DNA of 62,433 bases from the NCBI GenBank assembly GCA_017501885.1, contig JAFVWA010000254.1, positions 1 through 62,433 of the forward strand, given 5' to 3'. The notes beneath the pieces are model-generated. The model saw nothing but the letters and a program-made list of their open reading frames with translations. It was not told the DNA's origin and made no database searches. A program made the position numbers and the translations under genes. This document shows positions 51,035-60,525 of the stretch, in pieces. This stretch comes from Clostridia bacterium (GTDB taxonomy: Bacteria; Bacillota; Clostridia; Christensenellales; Borkfalkiaceae). Numbering within the stretch: position 1 is the stretch's first letter; each line of letters starts with the position of its first letter.

Positions 51035-52563
51035 AGAGCAAGTCGGAGTTTTTATCGGACATTCGAGCATTGCATCCCAACTTAATAAACGTTAGGCTTA
51101 ACTCGGTAGAAGTGGATAGGAATAAAAGAAGTATCCGCTATAATTTCATATGCGACAAAACGGTTGACGACGAGTTAAAAAACCTATTGCTAAAAGAAGC
51201 CGAAAAGATAACCCTTCCAGCGTTTAACGTGGTAACGGTAACCGTTAAAAAGATTGCGAGCGACGTAGAACTTATTTGCAACGCAATAATGAAGTTTTTA
51301 ACGAGCAACTATCCGTCTATTTCGGTGTTCTTAAAGACCACCGACCTATCCTGTTCGGTAGGAGAGAGTCAAGTTCGATATAAAATCAAGTTTACCAAAG
51401 ACGTTATCGAATACATTCAAAGGAACAACGTTTTCCATAAATTAAACGAGTATTTGGGAAAGAATTTCTGTTCGGAGTTTATCGGCTCTTATGAAGAAAA
51501 AGAACAGGAAGAAACCTTTTCTTTGCTTAACCAAGAAGTGTATTTAAGTCAACTTCAAAAGATAGAGCACCGCACCATAAAAGTAAAAGACGTTTGTATT
51601 ATAGACGATTTACATTTGGGCGATTTGGCAATATATTTAGAAGACGTTACTACCTATGGCACTTACGTCGTTTGCGGAAAGGTTATTGACGTTGTTGAAA
51701 GGGAAACTAAAAAGGGTAAACCCATGTTCGTGTTTAAGATAAACGACACGACGGGGGAAATTCGCGGAGGATACTTTACTAAAAAAGCCACTTACCAAAA
51801 AATCCGCGAAATAAAGGCGGGCGATAGCATTATTGCAAGACTTACCTTTGGCGAATACAACGGAAATGATTCGTATACCTTTAACCAAATAAACCGTTGC
51901 ACTTTCCCAGATAACTTTGAGAAAAAAGAAAAATTCAAAAAGAGCGCGCCTGCGCAGTATTCTTTGATTTATCCCGAACCCGCTTCAACCATAAAAGTAA
52001 GCACGGTTTTTGACGTTGAAGATGAACTTCCAAAAGAATTAACTGAAAAAACCTACGTTATTTTTGACTTAGAAACGACGGGGCTTGACGTTATGAGTAA
52101 CGGCATAACCGAGATAGGCGCGGTTAAAATTGTTAACGGTAAAATTTCCGAGCAATGGACGACGCTCGTAAAACCTGACTACAACATCGACGCGGATAAT
52201 TTTAAGTTAACGGGTATAAGTAACGAAATGGTTAAAGATAGCCCCAAGTTCTCACAAGTAATCCCCGATTTTATGAAGTTTATAGACGGTGCTGTTTTAG
52301 TGGGGCACAATGCTTCCACGTTCGATATAAAATTTTTGAATCGATTTGCAACCGCTGAAGACTACGAAGTAAAGAACGAACTTATAGATACTCTTGTAAT
52401 GGCAAGAGGTTGTTTGCCCGAATTAAGAAAGCACGATTTAGCAACGCTTGCAGAACATTTTGGGGTAGTTTTCCATCACCATCGCGCGTTAAATGACTCA
52501 TACGCTACTGCCGAGGTGTTTATTGAACTAATGAAAATAAAACATGCGAAAGAAAAAATGTAA
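51022..52563 (+). CDS. PolC-derived protein: N-terminal, OB-fold and DnaQ-type exonuclease, polymerase absent
   Basis: 513 residues occupying the normal polC site between ispG and rimP. Residues 1-185 resemble the PolC N-terminal domains. Residues 190-300 form an OB fold (GTYVVCGKVIDVVERETKKG...FVFKINDTTGEIRGGYF). Residues about 345-510 are a DEDDh exonuclease with FDLETTGLD (ExoI), LVGHNASTFDIKFLN (ExoII) and HHRALNDSYAT (ExoIII). The PHP parts that normally flank the exonuclease and the whole polymerase/thumb region are missing, and the frame ends in a proper stop with the rimP promoter right after. It could be a stand-alone proofreading or repair nuclease. Confidence 0.85.
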   Translation: MFTVKSKSEFLSDIRALHPNLINVRLNSVEVDRNKRSIRYNFICDKTVDDELKNLLLKEAEKITLPAFNVVTVTVKKIASDVELICNAIMKFLTSNYPSISVFLKTTDLSCSVGESQVRYKIKFTKDVIEYIQRNNVFHKLNEYLGKNFCSEFIGSYEEKEQEETFSLLNQEVYLSQLQKIEHRTIKVKDVCIIDDLHLGDLAIYLEDVTTYGTYVVCGKVIDVVERETKKGKPMFVFKINDTTGEIRGGYFTKKATYQKIREIKAGDSIIARLTFGEYNGNDSYTFNQINRCTFPDNFEKKEKFKKSAPAQYSLIYPEPASTIKVSTVFDVEDELPKELTEKTYVIFDLETTGLDVMSNGITEIGAVKIVNGKISEQWTTLVKPDYNIDADNFKLTGISNEMVKDSPKFSQVIPDFMKFIDGAVLVGHNASTFDIKFLNRFATAEDYEVKNELIDTLVMARGCLPELRKHDLATLAEHFGVVFHHHRALNDSYATAEVFIELMKIKHAKEKM

Positions 52564-52570
52564 AAAACGC

Positions 52571-52599
52571 TTGCAAAATACATATTTATATGTTAATAT
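52571..52599 (+). promoter_or_regulatory. Promoter of the rimP-nusA operon
   Basis: TTGCAA (52571-52576), 17-bp spacer, TAATAT (52594-52599), giving a leader of about 90 nt before rimP. Confidence 0.55.
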
Positions 52600-52631
52600 A
52601 AATATACGAAAGGATAAGACATGCTAAGATG

Positions 52632-52659
52632 ATGAGGATGGGTTTGCGCCCATCCTCAT
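52632..52659 (+). promoter_or_regulatory. Hairpin in the rimP leader (possible attenuator)
   Basis: ATGAGGATGGG (52632-52642) pairs perfectly with CCCATCCTCAT (52649-52659) around TTTGCG, followed by a short TTTTG tract. It lies downstream of the promoter and 38 bp before rimP, so it would be transcribed in the leader and could act as an attenuator, as NusA autoregulation might use. It may instead simply terminate read-through from ispG-polC-like. Confidence 0.6.
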
Positions 52660-52697
52660 TTTGTAAGTATAGATAGCCTTAGGCTTGGAGAATAAAA

Positions 52698-53159
52698 ATG
52701 AAAGTAAAAGGTAGTCAAGAAATTTTAGATTTTTTATCGCCCATAGCACAAAGTGTTGGCGTGGAAATCGTAGAAGTTGAATTTAAGCAAGGCAAAAACC
52801 CTTCGCTCACTATTTTTATAGACAAGCAAGGTGGAGTTGACCTTGACACGTGCGAAAAATTTCACAGAGCGATTGACGCTCCGCTTGACGAGTTAGATCC
52901 TACATTTGGCGAAGCATATACGCTTAACGTATCGTCGCCGGGGGTAGATAGGCCATTTAAGACAGACAAGGACTTTAACAACCACATAGGGCAAATGGTA
53001 GAAGTAAAACTTTACAACTCCATTCGTGGCAAAAAGGTTATAGAAGGCGTGCTTAACTCTTACGACGGTAAGGTTATAACCGTTAAAGTTGACGAAAAAG
53101 ACACTTACACCATAGACCTTAAAAACACCGTTAAGGTAAACGAGTATATAGAAATGTAA
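52698..53159 (+). CDS. rimP: Ribosome maturation factor RimP
   Basis: 153 residues, needed for 30S subunit maturation. The N-terminal alpha/beta domain has GVEIVEVEFKQGKNPSLTIFID and the C-terminal Sm-like domain YTLNVSSPGVDRPF and GQMVEVKLY. It heads the conserved rimP-nusA-ylxR-ylxQ-infB-rbfA operon. TTGGAG lies before ATG. Confidence 0.94.
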   Translation: MKVKGSQEILDFLSPIAQSVGVEIVEVEFKQGKNPSLTIFIDKQGGVDLDTCEKFHRAIDAPLDELDPTFGEAYTLNVSSPGVDRPFKTDKDFNNHIGQMVEVKLYNSIRGKKVIEGVLNSYDGKVITVKVDEKDTYTIDLKNTVKVNEYIEM

Positions 53160-53214
53160 AAACCCCGAAAGGGAATAAATAGAAAAAAAGGTTTTTTAAC
53201 ATAAAGGAGAAAAT

Positions 53215-54300
53215 ATGATAAACCAAGATTTTTTTAACGCTCTTATCGATTTAGAAAGAGTAAAGGGAATCAGCCAAGAAGCGTTCGTTTCTGCACTTGA
53301 AGATGCGCTTGCAATCGCTTATAAAAAAGCAACGGGCGAAACGGGTGGAGTAGAAGTAAAACTTAACCCAGACAAAAAATCTATCAAACTTTACAGCGTA
53401 AAAAACGTTGTTGAAGAAGTTGTAGATCCCGATAAGGAAATTTCTTTAGAAGAAGCGCAACTTATCAAAAAGTCATACAAGGTTGGCGACGTTGTTTCTA
53501 CCGAATTCAACTCAAAAGAATTTGGCAGAATCCCAGCGCAAACGGCAAAACAAGTTCTCATCCAAAAACTTCACGAAATCGAAAGAGACAATACCGTTTC
53601 TGAATTTGAAGATAAGGAAGGCGAACTCATGGCATGCACCGTTCGTCGTGTAGAAGACGGCAACGTTTACGTAGAAGTAGGCGCAAACCAAATCGAAGGC
53701 GTTTTAATTCCTAAGGACCAAGTTCCCGGAGAAAAATACGAAGTTAACCAAAAACTCAACGTATACGTTAAGAGAGTTAAAAACACGGGCAAAAACGCGC
53801 AAATCATGGTTTCAAGAACGGCTAACGGTTTAGTTAAGAGACTCTTTGAAAACGAAGTTCCTGAAATTAAGCAAGGCATCGTTTTAGTTAAGGGCGTTGC
53901 AAGAGAACCTGGTCAACGCACCAAGATAGCAATTTATAGCGAAGATCCAATGGTAGATGCACTCGGCGCATGCGTAGGTAACAAGGGCGCGAGAGTTAAC
54001 GCTATCGTTGCAGAACTCGGTGGCGAAAAGATAGACATTATTCCATGGAGTGAAAACCCATTAGAATTTATTTCAAGAGCGTTATCACCTGCAAGAGTAA
54101 TTAAAGTAGTTCAAACGGGCGACAACAGCGCAGTTGCAATCGTTCCCGATGATAAACTTTCACTCGCTATCGGCAGAAGCGGTCAAAACGTTCGTCTTGC
54201 CGTTCGTTTAACAGGCTGGAAAGTAGACGTGAAGAGCGAAAGCGCAGTAGTTGGTAGTGAATTTGAAGTAGTTGAAGCACAAGCTGAAGACATAGAATAA
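53215..54300 (+). CDS. nusA: Transcription termination/antitermination factor NusA
   Basis: 361 residues, the Bacillota-size form without the C-terminal acidic repeats. N-terminal RNA-polymerase-binding domain (1-125), S1 domain (about 135-200, CTVRRVEDGNVYVEVG), then KH1/KH2 (VDALGACVGNKGARV and SLAIGRSGQNVRLAVRLTGWKVD). It governs pausing and hairpin-dependent termination, relevant to the three T-box leaders in this window. AAAGGAG precedes the ATG. Confidence 0.97.
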   Translation: MINQDFFNALIDLERVKGISQEAFVSALEDALAIAYKKATGETGGVEVKLNPDKKSIKLYSVKNVVEEVVDPDKEISLEEAQLIKKSYKVGDVVSTEFNSKEFGRIPAQTAKQVLIQKLHEIERDNTVSEFEDKEGELMACTVRRVEDGNVYVEVGANQIEGVLIPKDQVPGEKYEVNQKLNVYVKRVKNTGKNAQIMVSRTANGLVKRLFENEVPEIKQGIVLVKGVAREPGQRTKIAIYSEDPMVDALGACVGNKGARVNAIVAELGGEKIDIIPWSENPLEFISRALSPARVIKVVQTGDNSAVAIVPDDKLSLAIGRSGQNVRLAVRLTGWKVDVKSESAVVGSEFEVVEAQAEDIE

Positions 54301-54319
54301 TTTTTTAAGAGCGACGTAA

Positions 54320-54586
54320 ATGGAAAAGAAAGTCCCCATTCGCACGTGTATAGTATGTAGGTCGGCATTCCCAAAAAAGGAACTAAACCGAATAGTAAAA
54401 TCGGGCGAAGAAATATTCTTAGATAAAACGGGTAAGGCAAACGGCAGAGGTGCTTACGTTTGCAATAACCCCGAATGTATCAAAAAACTCAAAAAGAGCA
54501 AAGGGTTAAACCGTGTGTTTTCTTGTCAAGTAGACGATGCGGTTTACGATAAGATTGCGGAGGAATTCCTTGATAGCAAAAAGTAA
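54320..54586 (+). CDS. ylxR: YlxR family RNA-binding protein
   Basis: 88 residues, DUF448. PIRTCIVCRSAFPKKELNRIV and GRGAYVCNNPECI are the family motifs. YlxR/RnpM has been described as an RNase P RNA-binding regulator in Bacillus. It lies between nusA and the ylxQ gene and overlaps ylxQ by 17 bp. Confidence 0.93.
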   Translation: MEKKVPIRTCIVCRSAFPKKELNRIVKSGEEIFLDKTGKANGRGAYVCNNPECIKKLKKSKGLNRVFSCQVDDAVYDKIAEEFLDSKK

Positions 54587-54881
54587 AACGGCAACGTATA
54601 TAGGGTTTTGCGTTCGTGCGGGTAAATGCCGAACGGGAACGAACTCTATATGCACGCTAAAAAAAGCAAACTTAATATTGCTTTGTAAGTCAGCGTCAGA
54701 AAACACAAAAAAGCAAGTGCAAAAGATTGCTAAAAAATTTAGCGCACCCATGCTTATAACCAAAGACAGGTTGCTTGAAGACTTGATTTTTAAGCCGACT
54801 GTAAAAGTTATGGCGGTTACAGACAAAGCGCTTGCAGACGCAATAATGCAAAATTTTGAGGAAGAATTTATTTGTGAGTAG
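54570..54881 (+). CDS. ylxQ: L7Ae/L30e/S12e-like ribosomal protein YlxQ
   Basis: 103 residues from a TTG start at 54570, chosen because GGAGG ends 6 bp before it. The longer frame start at 54537 (MRFTIRLRRNS) lies inside ylxR and does not match the family. The L7Ae-like fold is shown by KTATYIGFCVRAGKCRTG and ANLILLCKSASENTKKQV. It probably binds K-turn RNA. Overlap with ylxR implies translational coupling. Confidence 0.88.
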   Translation: MIAKSKTATYIGFCVRAGKCRTGTNSICTLKKANLILLCKSASENTKKQVQKIAKKFSAPMLITKDRLLEDLIFKPTVKVMAVTDKALADAIMQNFEEEFICE

Positions 54882-54890
54882 GAGATTTTT

Positions 54891-57467
54891 ATGGCAGATA
54901 ATAAAGTAGTAATGCGTATAGAGAACATAAAGAAAATAAACGAAACAATTTCAAAGGGCGGATTGACGAGTTTACTCTCTGAAATTTCAAACGTAGAAAG
55001 CAAAGCTAAGGCGTTAAAAAAGAGTTTGGAAGACAAGCTCAATTTAGCAATGCAAAAAATGGCTGAAGGAAAAGCTGCGGAAGAAAAAGTAGAAGAAAAG
55101 GAAAAACAAGAGCCTATCGTTCAACCCGAAGTAAAGGCTGACGAAAAGGTTTCTGAACCTGTTATTGAAAAAGAGCCTGTGGTTAGTGAACCTACTCCCG
55201 CGCCTGCGCCTATAAAAACAGAAGATACGCAAGAACCTACAAAGGAAGAAGTAAAGGCAGAAGTAAAAGAAGAAAAGAAAGAAGAACCTGCTCCCGCACC
55301 TAAAAAGAATTCCTTTATCGTTTCAAGAGGCGTGTTCGTTCGTCAAGACGATAAGAAAAAGCCAAACGAATTCCGTCCAAAAGACAGAAACGAGTTCCGT
55401 CCTAAAAAAGAAGGCGGAGATAAACCTTTTACACCACGTCAAGGCGGTGATAAGCCTTTTGCTGGTAAAAAACCTCAAAGCACCCAAACTTACGTAGCGC
55501 CCCCTGTTATAATGAAGGAGGACAAGCGTAGTTTCTCAAAGAAAAAACAAACGGAAAAATCATTTGAAGAAAAGCACGTTATCAACAAGCGCGCGCTTGT
55601 TAGAAACAACGTTAGCATTGACGATTTTGATGAAAATAAGACGGGTTACAGAAAGTTCCGTCCTGTTAAAAAGGCAAAGGAACAACAAGAAACGCCCGTT
55701 ATTAAGATTGAAAAGGCAGTTATCAATACTGAAATTATCCCATTAAAGATGCTTTCAGAAAAGATTGGTATCACGGCTGCTGAAATTACAAAAAGGCTCT
55801 TTAAAGAAGGCATTATGAAGACTATTAACGACTCTATTGACTTCGATACCGCAGCCTTTATTGCAGACGATTTAGGAATAGAACTCGAACTTAAACTCGA
55901 CAAGACGGCAGAAGACGTGTTAAGTGAAGAATTTGACAGCGCTGTTGATCCTAATGAAAAGTTAGTTCGTCGTCCACCTGTCGTTACCGTTATGGGACAC
56001 GTTGACCACGGTAAAACTTCGCTTCTCGACAGAATTAGAAAGACTAACGTTACCGAAGGCGAAGCAGGTGGTATAACTCAACACATCGGTGCATATCAAG
56101 TAAGTTTAAAGGGTGAAACCATTACTTTCTTAGATACCCCAGGTCACGCAGCGTTTACGTCTATGCGTGCTCGTGGTGCGCAAGCAACCGACATCGCAAT
56201 TTTAGTAGTTGCAGCAGACGACGGTATAATGCCACAAACGATTGAAGCAATTAACCACGCGAAAGCGGCTGACGTTCCCGTTATCGTTGCAGTAAACAAA
56301 ATGGATAAACCCGAAGCAAACATTGATAGGGTTAAGACAGGCTTAACTGAAAACGGTTTACTTCCCGAAGAATGGGGTGGAGATGCCATCGTTTGTCCTG
56401 TATCAGCAAAGACGGGCATGGGTATTGAAGACCTTTTAGAAAACATCAACCTTGTAGCAGAACTCAAAGACCTTAAAGCAAACCCCGATAGAAAGGCAAA
56501 GGGCGTTGTTATTGAAGCAAAACTCGACCAAAGCAAAGGTCCGATTGCTACTATACTCGTTCAAAACGGAACGTTACGTGTTGGCGATAACATAATCGTT
56601 GGCACGGTTACTGGTAAGATAAGAGCAATGACCGACGATAAGGGAAGACGCGTTGCATCAGCAGGTCCATCAACTCCCGTATCTATCATGGGCTTAGATG
56701 AAGTTCCAGACGCAGGCGACGTTCTATACGCGGGCGAAGCAGACAAACTTATCAAATTAGTTGCTGAAGAAAGAAGAAACAAAGAAAGAGAAAATATGAT
56801 AAAAGCGTCGCAAATGGTTACTCTTGACGACGTATTTAATAAGATTGCCGAAGGCGAAATGAAAGTTCTTAACATGATTGTTAAAGCAGACGTTCAAGGC
56901 TCTGTTGAAGCAGTTAAGCAGTCAATGGAAAAACTTTCTAACGAACAAGTTCGCGTTCAAGTAATCCACGCAGCAGTTGGTGCGATTAAAGAATCGGATA
57001 TTATGCTTGCTGAATCTTCAAAGGCAATCATAATCGGATTTAACGTTCGTCCCGACTCTAACGCAAAACAAATTGCAGAAAGAAGCGGTGTAGATATCAA
57101 ACTTTATAGAATTATCTACGAAGCTATTGAAGACGTTGAAAAGGCACTCAAAGGTATGCTTGCTCCTAAGATTAGCGAAGTTTACCTTGGTAAAGCCGAA
57201 GTTAGAGAAGTGTTCAAGATTTCAGGTGTTGGTCAAGTTGCAGGTTCATACGTTACCGACGGTAAGATTTTACGTAGCGGAAAACTTCGCATTTACCGTG
57301 ACGACGTTATGATTTGTGAAGGAAACGTTCTCCAACTCAAGCGCTTCAAAGACGACGTTAAGGAAGTTGCGCAAGGCTTTGAATGTGGTATTAGTATCGA
57401 GAAGTTTAACGACATCAAGGTTGGCGACTTTATCGAATGTTATCAAATAGAAGAAACGAGAGAGTAG
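54891..57467 (+). CDS. infB: Translation initiation factor IF-2
   Basis: 858 residues. A short N-terminal domain is followed by a long charged, low-complexity region (about 60-260, rich in Glu, Lys, Pro and Arg) and a second IF2-N domain near 285-345. The GTPase domain starts near 362 with the P-loop GHVDHGKTSLLD, DTPGHAAF and NKMDKP. Domains II-IV follow, with the C-terminal initiator-tRNA-binding part. It delivers fMet-tRNA to the 30S subunit. It follows ylxQ by 9 bp with AGGAG. Confidence 0.97.
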   Translation: MADNKVVMRIENIKKINETISKGGLTSLLSEISNVESKAKALKKSLEDKLNLAMQKMAEGKAAEEKVEEKEKQEPIVQPEVKADEKVSEPVIEKEPVVSEPTPAPAPIKTEDTQEPTKEEVKAEVKEEKKEEPAPAPKKNSFIVSRGVFVRQDDKKKPNEFRPKDRNEFRPKKEGGDKPFTPRQGGDKPFAGKKPQSTQTYVAPPVIMKEDKRSFSKKKQTEKSFEEKHVINKRALVRNNVSIDDFDENKTGYRKFRPVKKAKEQQETPVIKIEKAVINTEIIPLKMLSEKIGITAAEITKRLFKEGIMKTINDSIDFDTAAFIADDLGIELELKLDKTAEDVLSEEFDSAVDPNEKLVRRPPVVTVMGHVDHGKTSLLDRIRKTNVTEGEAGGITQHIGAYQVSLKGETITFLDTPGHAAFTSMRARGAQATDIAILVVAADDGIMPQTIEAINHAKAADVPVIVAVNKMDKPEANIDRVKTGLTENGLLPEEWGGDAIVCPVSAKTGMGIEDLLENINLVAELKDLKANPDRKAKGVVIEAKLDQSKGPIATILVQNGTLRVGDNIIVGTVTGKIRAMTDDKGRRVASAGPSTPVSIMGLDEVPDAGDVLYAGEADKLIKLVAEERRNKERENMIKASQMVTLDDVFNKIAEGEMKVLNMIVKADVQGSVEAVKQSMEKLSNEQVRVQVIHAAVGAIKESDIMLAESSKAIIIGFNVRPDSNAKQIAERSGVDIKLYRIIYEAIEDVEKALKGMLAPKISEVYLGKAEVREVFKISGVGQVAGSYVTDGKILRSGKLRIYRDDVMICEGNVLQLKRFKDDVKEVAQGFECGISIEKFNDIKVGDFIECYQIEETRE

Positions 57468-57468
57468 T

Positions 57469-57846
57469 ATGAATAAAAATACCGGCAAAATTCCACGTAG
57501 CCAAAGAATGAACAGCGAACTTCAAAAGGACGTTTACGAAGTTATAAGTAGAAAACTTAAAAACCCTTTGATAACTCAAATGTTCTCCATAGTAAAGGTA
57601 TCAGTAAGCAAGGACCTTGCTCACGCTGATATTTATCTAAGCGTTTATTCTACTGACGAAAACAAGAAAATGGAAACGTTTAACGCTATCAAAAACGACG
57701 CTAAACGTATAAGATACGAACTTGCAAAATCAAGTAGGGCAAGAACTGTTCCCGAACTTCACTTTTTCTTAGACGGCTCTATGGAATACGGCGACAAAAT
57801 GGATAAACTGTTTATTCAAATCGCCAAAGGAGAAAAAGTTGACTAG
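57469..57846 (+). CDS. rbfA: Ribosome-binding factor A
   Basis: 125 residues with the KH-like RbfA fold: RMNSELQKDVYEVISRKLKNP, VSKDLAHADIYLSVYS and RTVPELHFFLDGSMEYG. It matures the 16S rRNA 5' end. It starts 1 bp after infB and overlaps nrnA by 8 bp. Confidence 0.95.
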   Translation: MNKNTGKIPRSQRMNSELQKDVYEVISRKLKNPLITQMFSIVKVSVSKDLAHADIYLSVYSTDENKKMETFNAIKNDAKRIRYELAKSSRARTVPELHFFLDGSMEYGDKMDKLFIQIAKGEKVD

Positions 57847-58795
57847 TCTTAAAGACTTAGCAAAAAACCTACGTGGTGAATCACTCGTAGCAATAATTTG
57901 TCACATCAGACCTGACGGAGACGCGCTCGGGTCTGCTGTCGCTTTAAAAAATGCTCTAAGCGAAATAGGTGTTACCGCCCACGCGTTTTGTGACGATACC
58001 GTTCCCGAAAAGTTCGATTTTATTATTAGAAGTGAAGACATTTTAAACACACCCTTAAAGGAAAACTATTCGGCGCTCATAGCGGTAGACTGTGCGGACG
58101 TTTCACGACTTGGCGAATACGCAAACGATTTTTTGTCGCATAAAAACACCTTTAATATAGACCATCACTTATCAAATAATAGTTATGCAAAGTATAACTA
58201 CGTTATTGAAAACCCGTCGAACGCGCTCAATATCTTCGATATTATAAAAGAACTTGGCGCACCAATATCAGTAAAGACTGCAAACCTTTTACAAATGGGA
58301 ATAATGACAGATACGGGCAACTTTACTCACCAAGACGTGGGAAGTAGAGCGCATATCGTAACGGCAGAACTCATTGAAAAGGGCGCAAATCTCAACGAGA
58401 TTTACTTTAATACATTTAAAAGACAAACTAAGGCAAGGGCAAAGGTCTTTGGTATAGTAATGGGAAAACTTCGTTACTTTCATAACGATAGACTTTGCAT
58501 AGCCACGGTGTTTGAAAAAGATATGGCTGACGCAGGCATGCACCCTTCTGAAACTGAAGGCTTCGTTGATTTCATAATGGGAATAGACGGAGTTGAAGTG
58601 GGCGCTTGCGTTATGGAAATGGGCAAGGATAAATATAAAATCAGTCTAAGAAGCAAGGGCGTGAACGTAAACGCCGTTGCATCGAGTTTTGGTGGTGGCG
58701 GACATTTCCTTGCAAGCGGTTGCCAAATAAATAGCGAATACGAAGACGTTATTGATAAACTTAGTTTTGCCGTAAGTAGAGAACTTATTGACTAA
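57839..58795 (+). CDS. nrnA: DHH/DHHA1 phosphoesterase (NrnA-like oligoribonuclease/pAp phosphatase)
   Basis: 318 residues. DHH-domain motifs: CHIRPDGDALGSA (residues 21-33), AVDCADVSR, DHHLSNN and MTDTGNFTH. The DHHA1 domain ends with the substrate motif FGGGGHFLASG. It degrades nanoRNAs and dephosphorylates pAp. The start is TTG at 57839, with GGAGAAAAAG just before and 8 bp of overlap with rbfA. Its place between rbfA and truB is conserved in Bacillota. Confidence 0.9.
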   Translation: MTSLKDLAKNLRGESLVAIICHIRPDGDALGSAVALKNALSEIGVTAHAFCDDTVPEKFDFIIRSEDILNTPLKENYSALIAVDCADVSRLGEYANDFLSHKNTFNIDHHLSNNSYAKYNYVIENPSNALNIFDIIKELGAPISVKTANLLQMGIMTDTGNFTHQDVGSRAHIVTAELIEKGANLNEIYFNTFKRQTKARAKVFGIVMGKLRYFHNDRLCIATVFEKDMADAGMHPSETEGFVDFIMGIDGVEVGACVMEMGKDKYKISLRSKGVNVNAVASSFGGGGHFLASGCQINSEYEDVIDKLSFAVSRELID

Positions 58796-58796
58796 C

Positions 58797-59645
58797 ATGA
58801 AAGGATTTATAAACTTAATTAAACCCGAAGGCATGAGTTCAGCTTACGCCGTATCGGTTGTGAAAAAGAAATTACATGTTCCATGTGGTCATATGGGCAC
58901 GTTAGACCCTATGGCAAGTGGCGTTCTGCCTGTTGGTATAGGCAAAACGTCGAGAATGTTCGACTATCTTTTAGATAAAACAAAGACGTATATAGCGGAG
59001 TTTGAGTTCGGATTTACCACGGATACGCTCGATATAACAGGGCAAGTGGTTGAAAAAACAAACGTTGTTCCAACCGAGAAGCAAATACTTGAAGCGCTCC
59101 CAAAATTCATTGGAGAAATTGACCAAGTTCCCCCAAAATATTCGGCAAAGTGTATAGACGGTAAACGCGGATATCAACTTGCAAGACAGGGCGTTGAGTT
59201 TGAATTAAAGCCAAAAAAAGTAAAGGTGCTCGACTTAAAACTTAACGGCAAGACAGGGAAAAATAAGTATTCGTTTACAATAAAATGCCAAGGCGGAACG
59301 TATATCCGTTCACTTGCAAGAGACATTGCTTTTGAATGCAATTCGCTTGGCGTTATGACGAGTTTGGTGCGTGCGGAAAGTGGAATATTTAATCTTGAAA
59401 ACGGCGTAGACGTGGAAAAGTTTAAGTGTTGCGAAAATCCAGAGAGTTACCTAATTGATTCAGACCTTGCGGTAAACTTTCCAAAAGCCATATTGACAAA
59501 CGAACAAGCCACCAAAATCTTAAACGGTGTTTTTGAAGATTTAGGGTTTAGTGACGGATTTTATAGAGTTTATAACGAGAATGATTTTTGGGGAATAGGC
59601 GTTTCGGAAAACGGAGTATTAAAAATAAAAGCGTATGTCAGATAA
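58797..59645 (+). CDS. truB: tRNA pseudouridine(55) synthase TruB
   Basis: 282 residues from ATG 58797, taken as the start because MKGFINLIKPEGMSSAYAV fits the family; an in-frame TTG at 58788 is possible. The catalytic Asp is in HMGTLDPMASGVLPVGIG (near 39). KTYIAEFEFGFTTDT, PPKYSAKCIDGKRGYQLAR and GTYIRSLARDIAFECN are further motifs. A C-terminal PUA-like part follows. It modifies U55 in the tRNA T-loop. Confidence 0.93.
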   Translation: MKGFINLIKPEGMSSAYAVSVVKKKLHVPCGHMGTLDPMASGVLPVGIGKTSRMFDYLLDKTKTYIAEFEFGFTTDTLDITGQVVEKTNVVPTEKQILEALPKFIGEIDQVPPKYSAKCIDGKRGYQLARQGVEFELKPKKVKVLDLKLNGKTGKNKYSFTIKCQGGTYIRSLARDIAFECNSLGVMTSLVRAESGIFNLENGVDVEKFKCCENPESYLIDSDLAVNFPKAILTNEQATKILNGVFEDLGFSDGFYRVYNENDFWGIGVSENGVLKIKAYVR

Positions 59646-60525
59646 AAGTAAGGGCGTAGTAATAGCTTTAGGATACTTTGACAGCGTCCATTTAGGACAC
59701 AGAATAGTAATATCCAAAGCCAAAGAAATTGCTAAGCAATTCAACTTAAAAACGGTGATTTTTACCTTTGAAGGCAACTTAAAAAATGCCGTTAAAGGTA
59801 GTTTAGAAGGAGTTGTCTACACCTTAGAAGAAAGGCTTTCATTATACAAAAGCGTTGGCATAGAAGACGTTTGCTTAGCGCCCGTAACAAAAGAATTTTT
59901 ATCCTTAAACGCACAAGGCTTTTTAGATTGGCTCAACCAAAAATTTAATATAAAAGCATACGTGTTTGGAAAAGACTATCGCTTTGGCAAAGGTGGGGAA
60001 GGAACGCCCGAGTTTATAAGCGAGTATGCTAAAGAGCATAACCAAACGGCGACGGCGGTAGAAATTTATAAGCAAGGCGAAAAAAAAGTTTCCACCACCT
60101 TGATAAAAGAACTTTTATCAAAGGGCGATATATTTTCCGCAAACAACTTGCTCGGGAAAAACTATTTTATTCGTGGCGAAGTGTTTAGTGACCGAAAGGT
60201 TGGTAAACAATTAGGATTTCCCACGATAAATATAAAGATAAACAAAGAAAAATTCGCCCTTAAAAACGGCGTGTATAGTGGAAGCGTAAACGTAGACGGG
60301 GTTGACTATAAAGCAATAATCAACTATGGAGCGCGCCCCACGTTTGATTTACAAGAAAAACTTATCGAAGCGCACCTTATCGGTTTTGACGGCGACCTTT
60401 ACGGAAAAACCTTGTCTGTGGGGTTTATCAACTTTTTAAGGGATATAAAAAAGTTTAATAGTCTTTTAGAACTTAAAGAGCAATTACAAAAAGATTTAGA
60501 AATAGTAAAAGGGAATAACAAATGA
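59635..60525 (+). CDS. ribF: Bifunctional riboflavin kinase / FAD synthetase
   Basis: 296 residues. The N-terminal nucleotidyltransferase (FAD synthetase) has ALGYFDSVHLGHRIVI and VFGKDYRFGKGGEGT. The C-terminal riboflavin kinase (about 175-296) has GKQLGFPTINI and NGVYSGSVNVDG. It makes FMN and FAD, needed by the flavoproteins in this window. It overlaps truB by 11 bp and nfo by 4 bp. Confidence 0.95.
   Translation: MSDKSKGVVIALGYFDSVHLGHRIVISKAKEIAKQFNLKTVIFTFEGNLKNAVKGSLEGVVYTLEERLSLYKSVGIEDVCLAPVTKEFLSLNAQGFLDWLNQKFNIKAYVFGKDYRFGKGGEGTPEFISEYAKEHNQTATAVEIYKQGEKKVSTTLIKELLSKGDIFSANNLLGKNYFIRGEVFSDRKVGKQLGFPTINIKINKEKFALKNGVYSGSVNVDGVDYKAIINYGARPTFDLQEKLIEAHLIGFDGDLYGKTLSVGFINFLRDIKKFNSLLELKEQLQKDLEIVKGNNK

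Noticed and set aside
54537..54569. Upstream ATG extension of ylxQ
   Set aside because: The extension lies in ylxR, does not match the L7Ae family start and lacks a ribosome binding site, while TTG 54570 has GGAGG at proper spacing.
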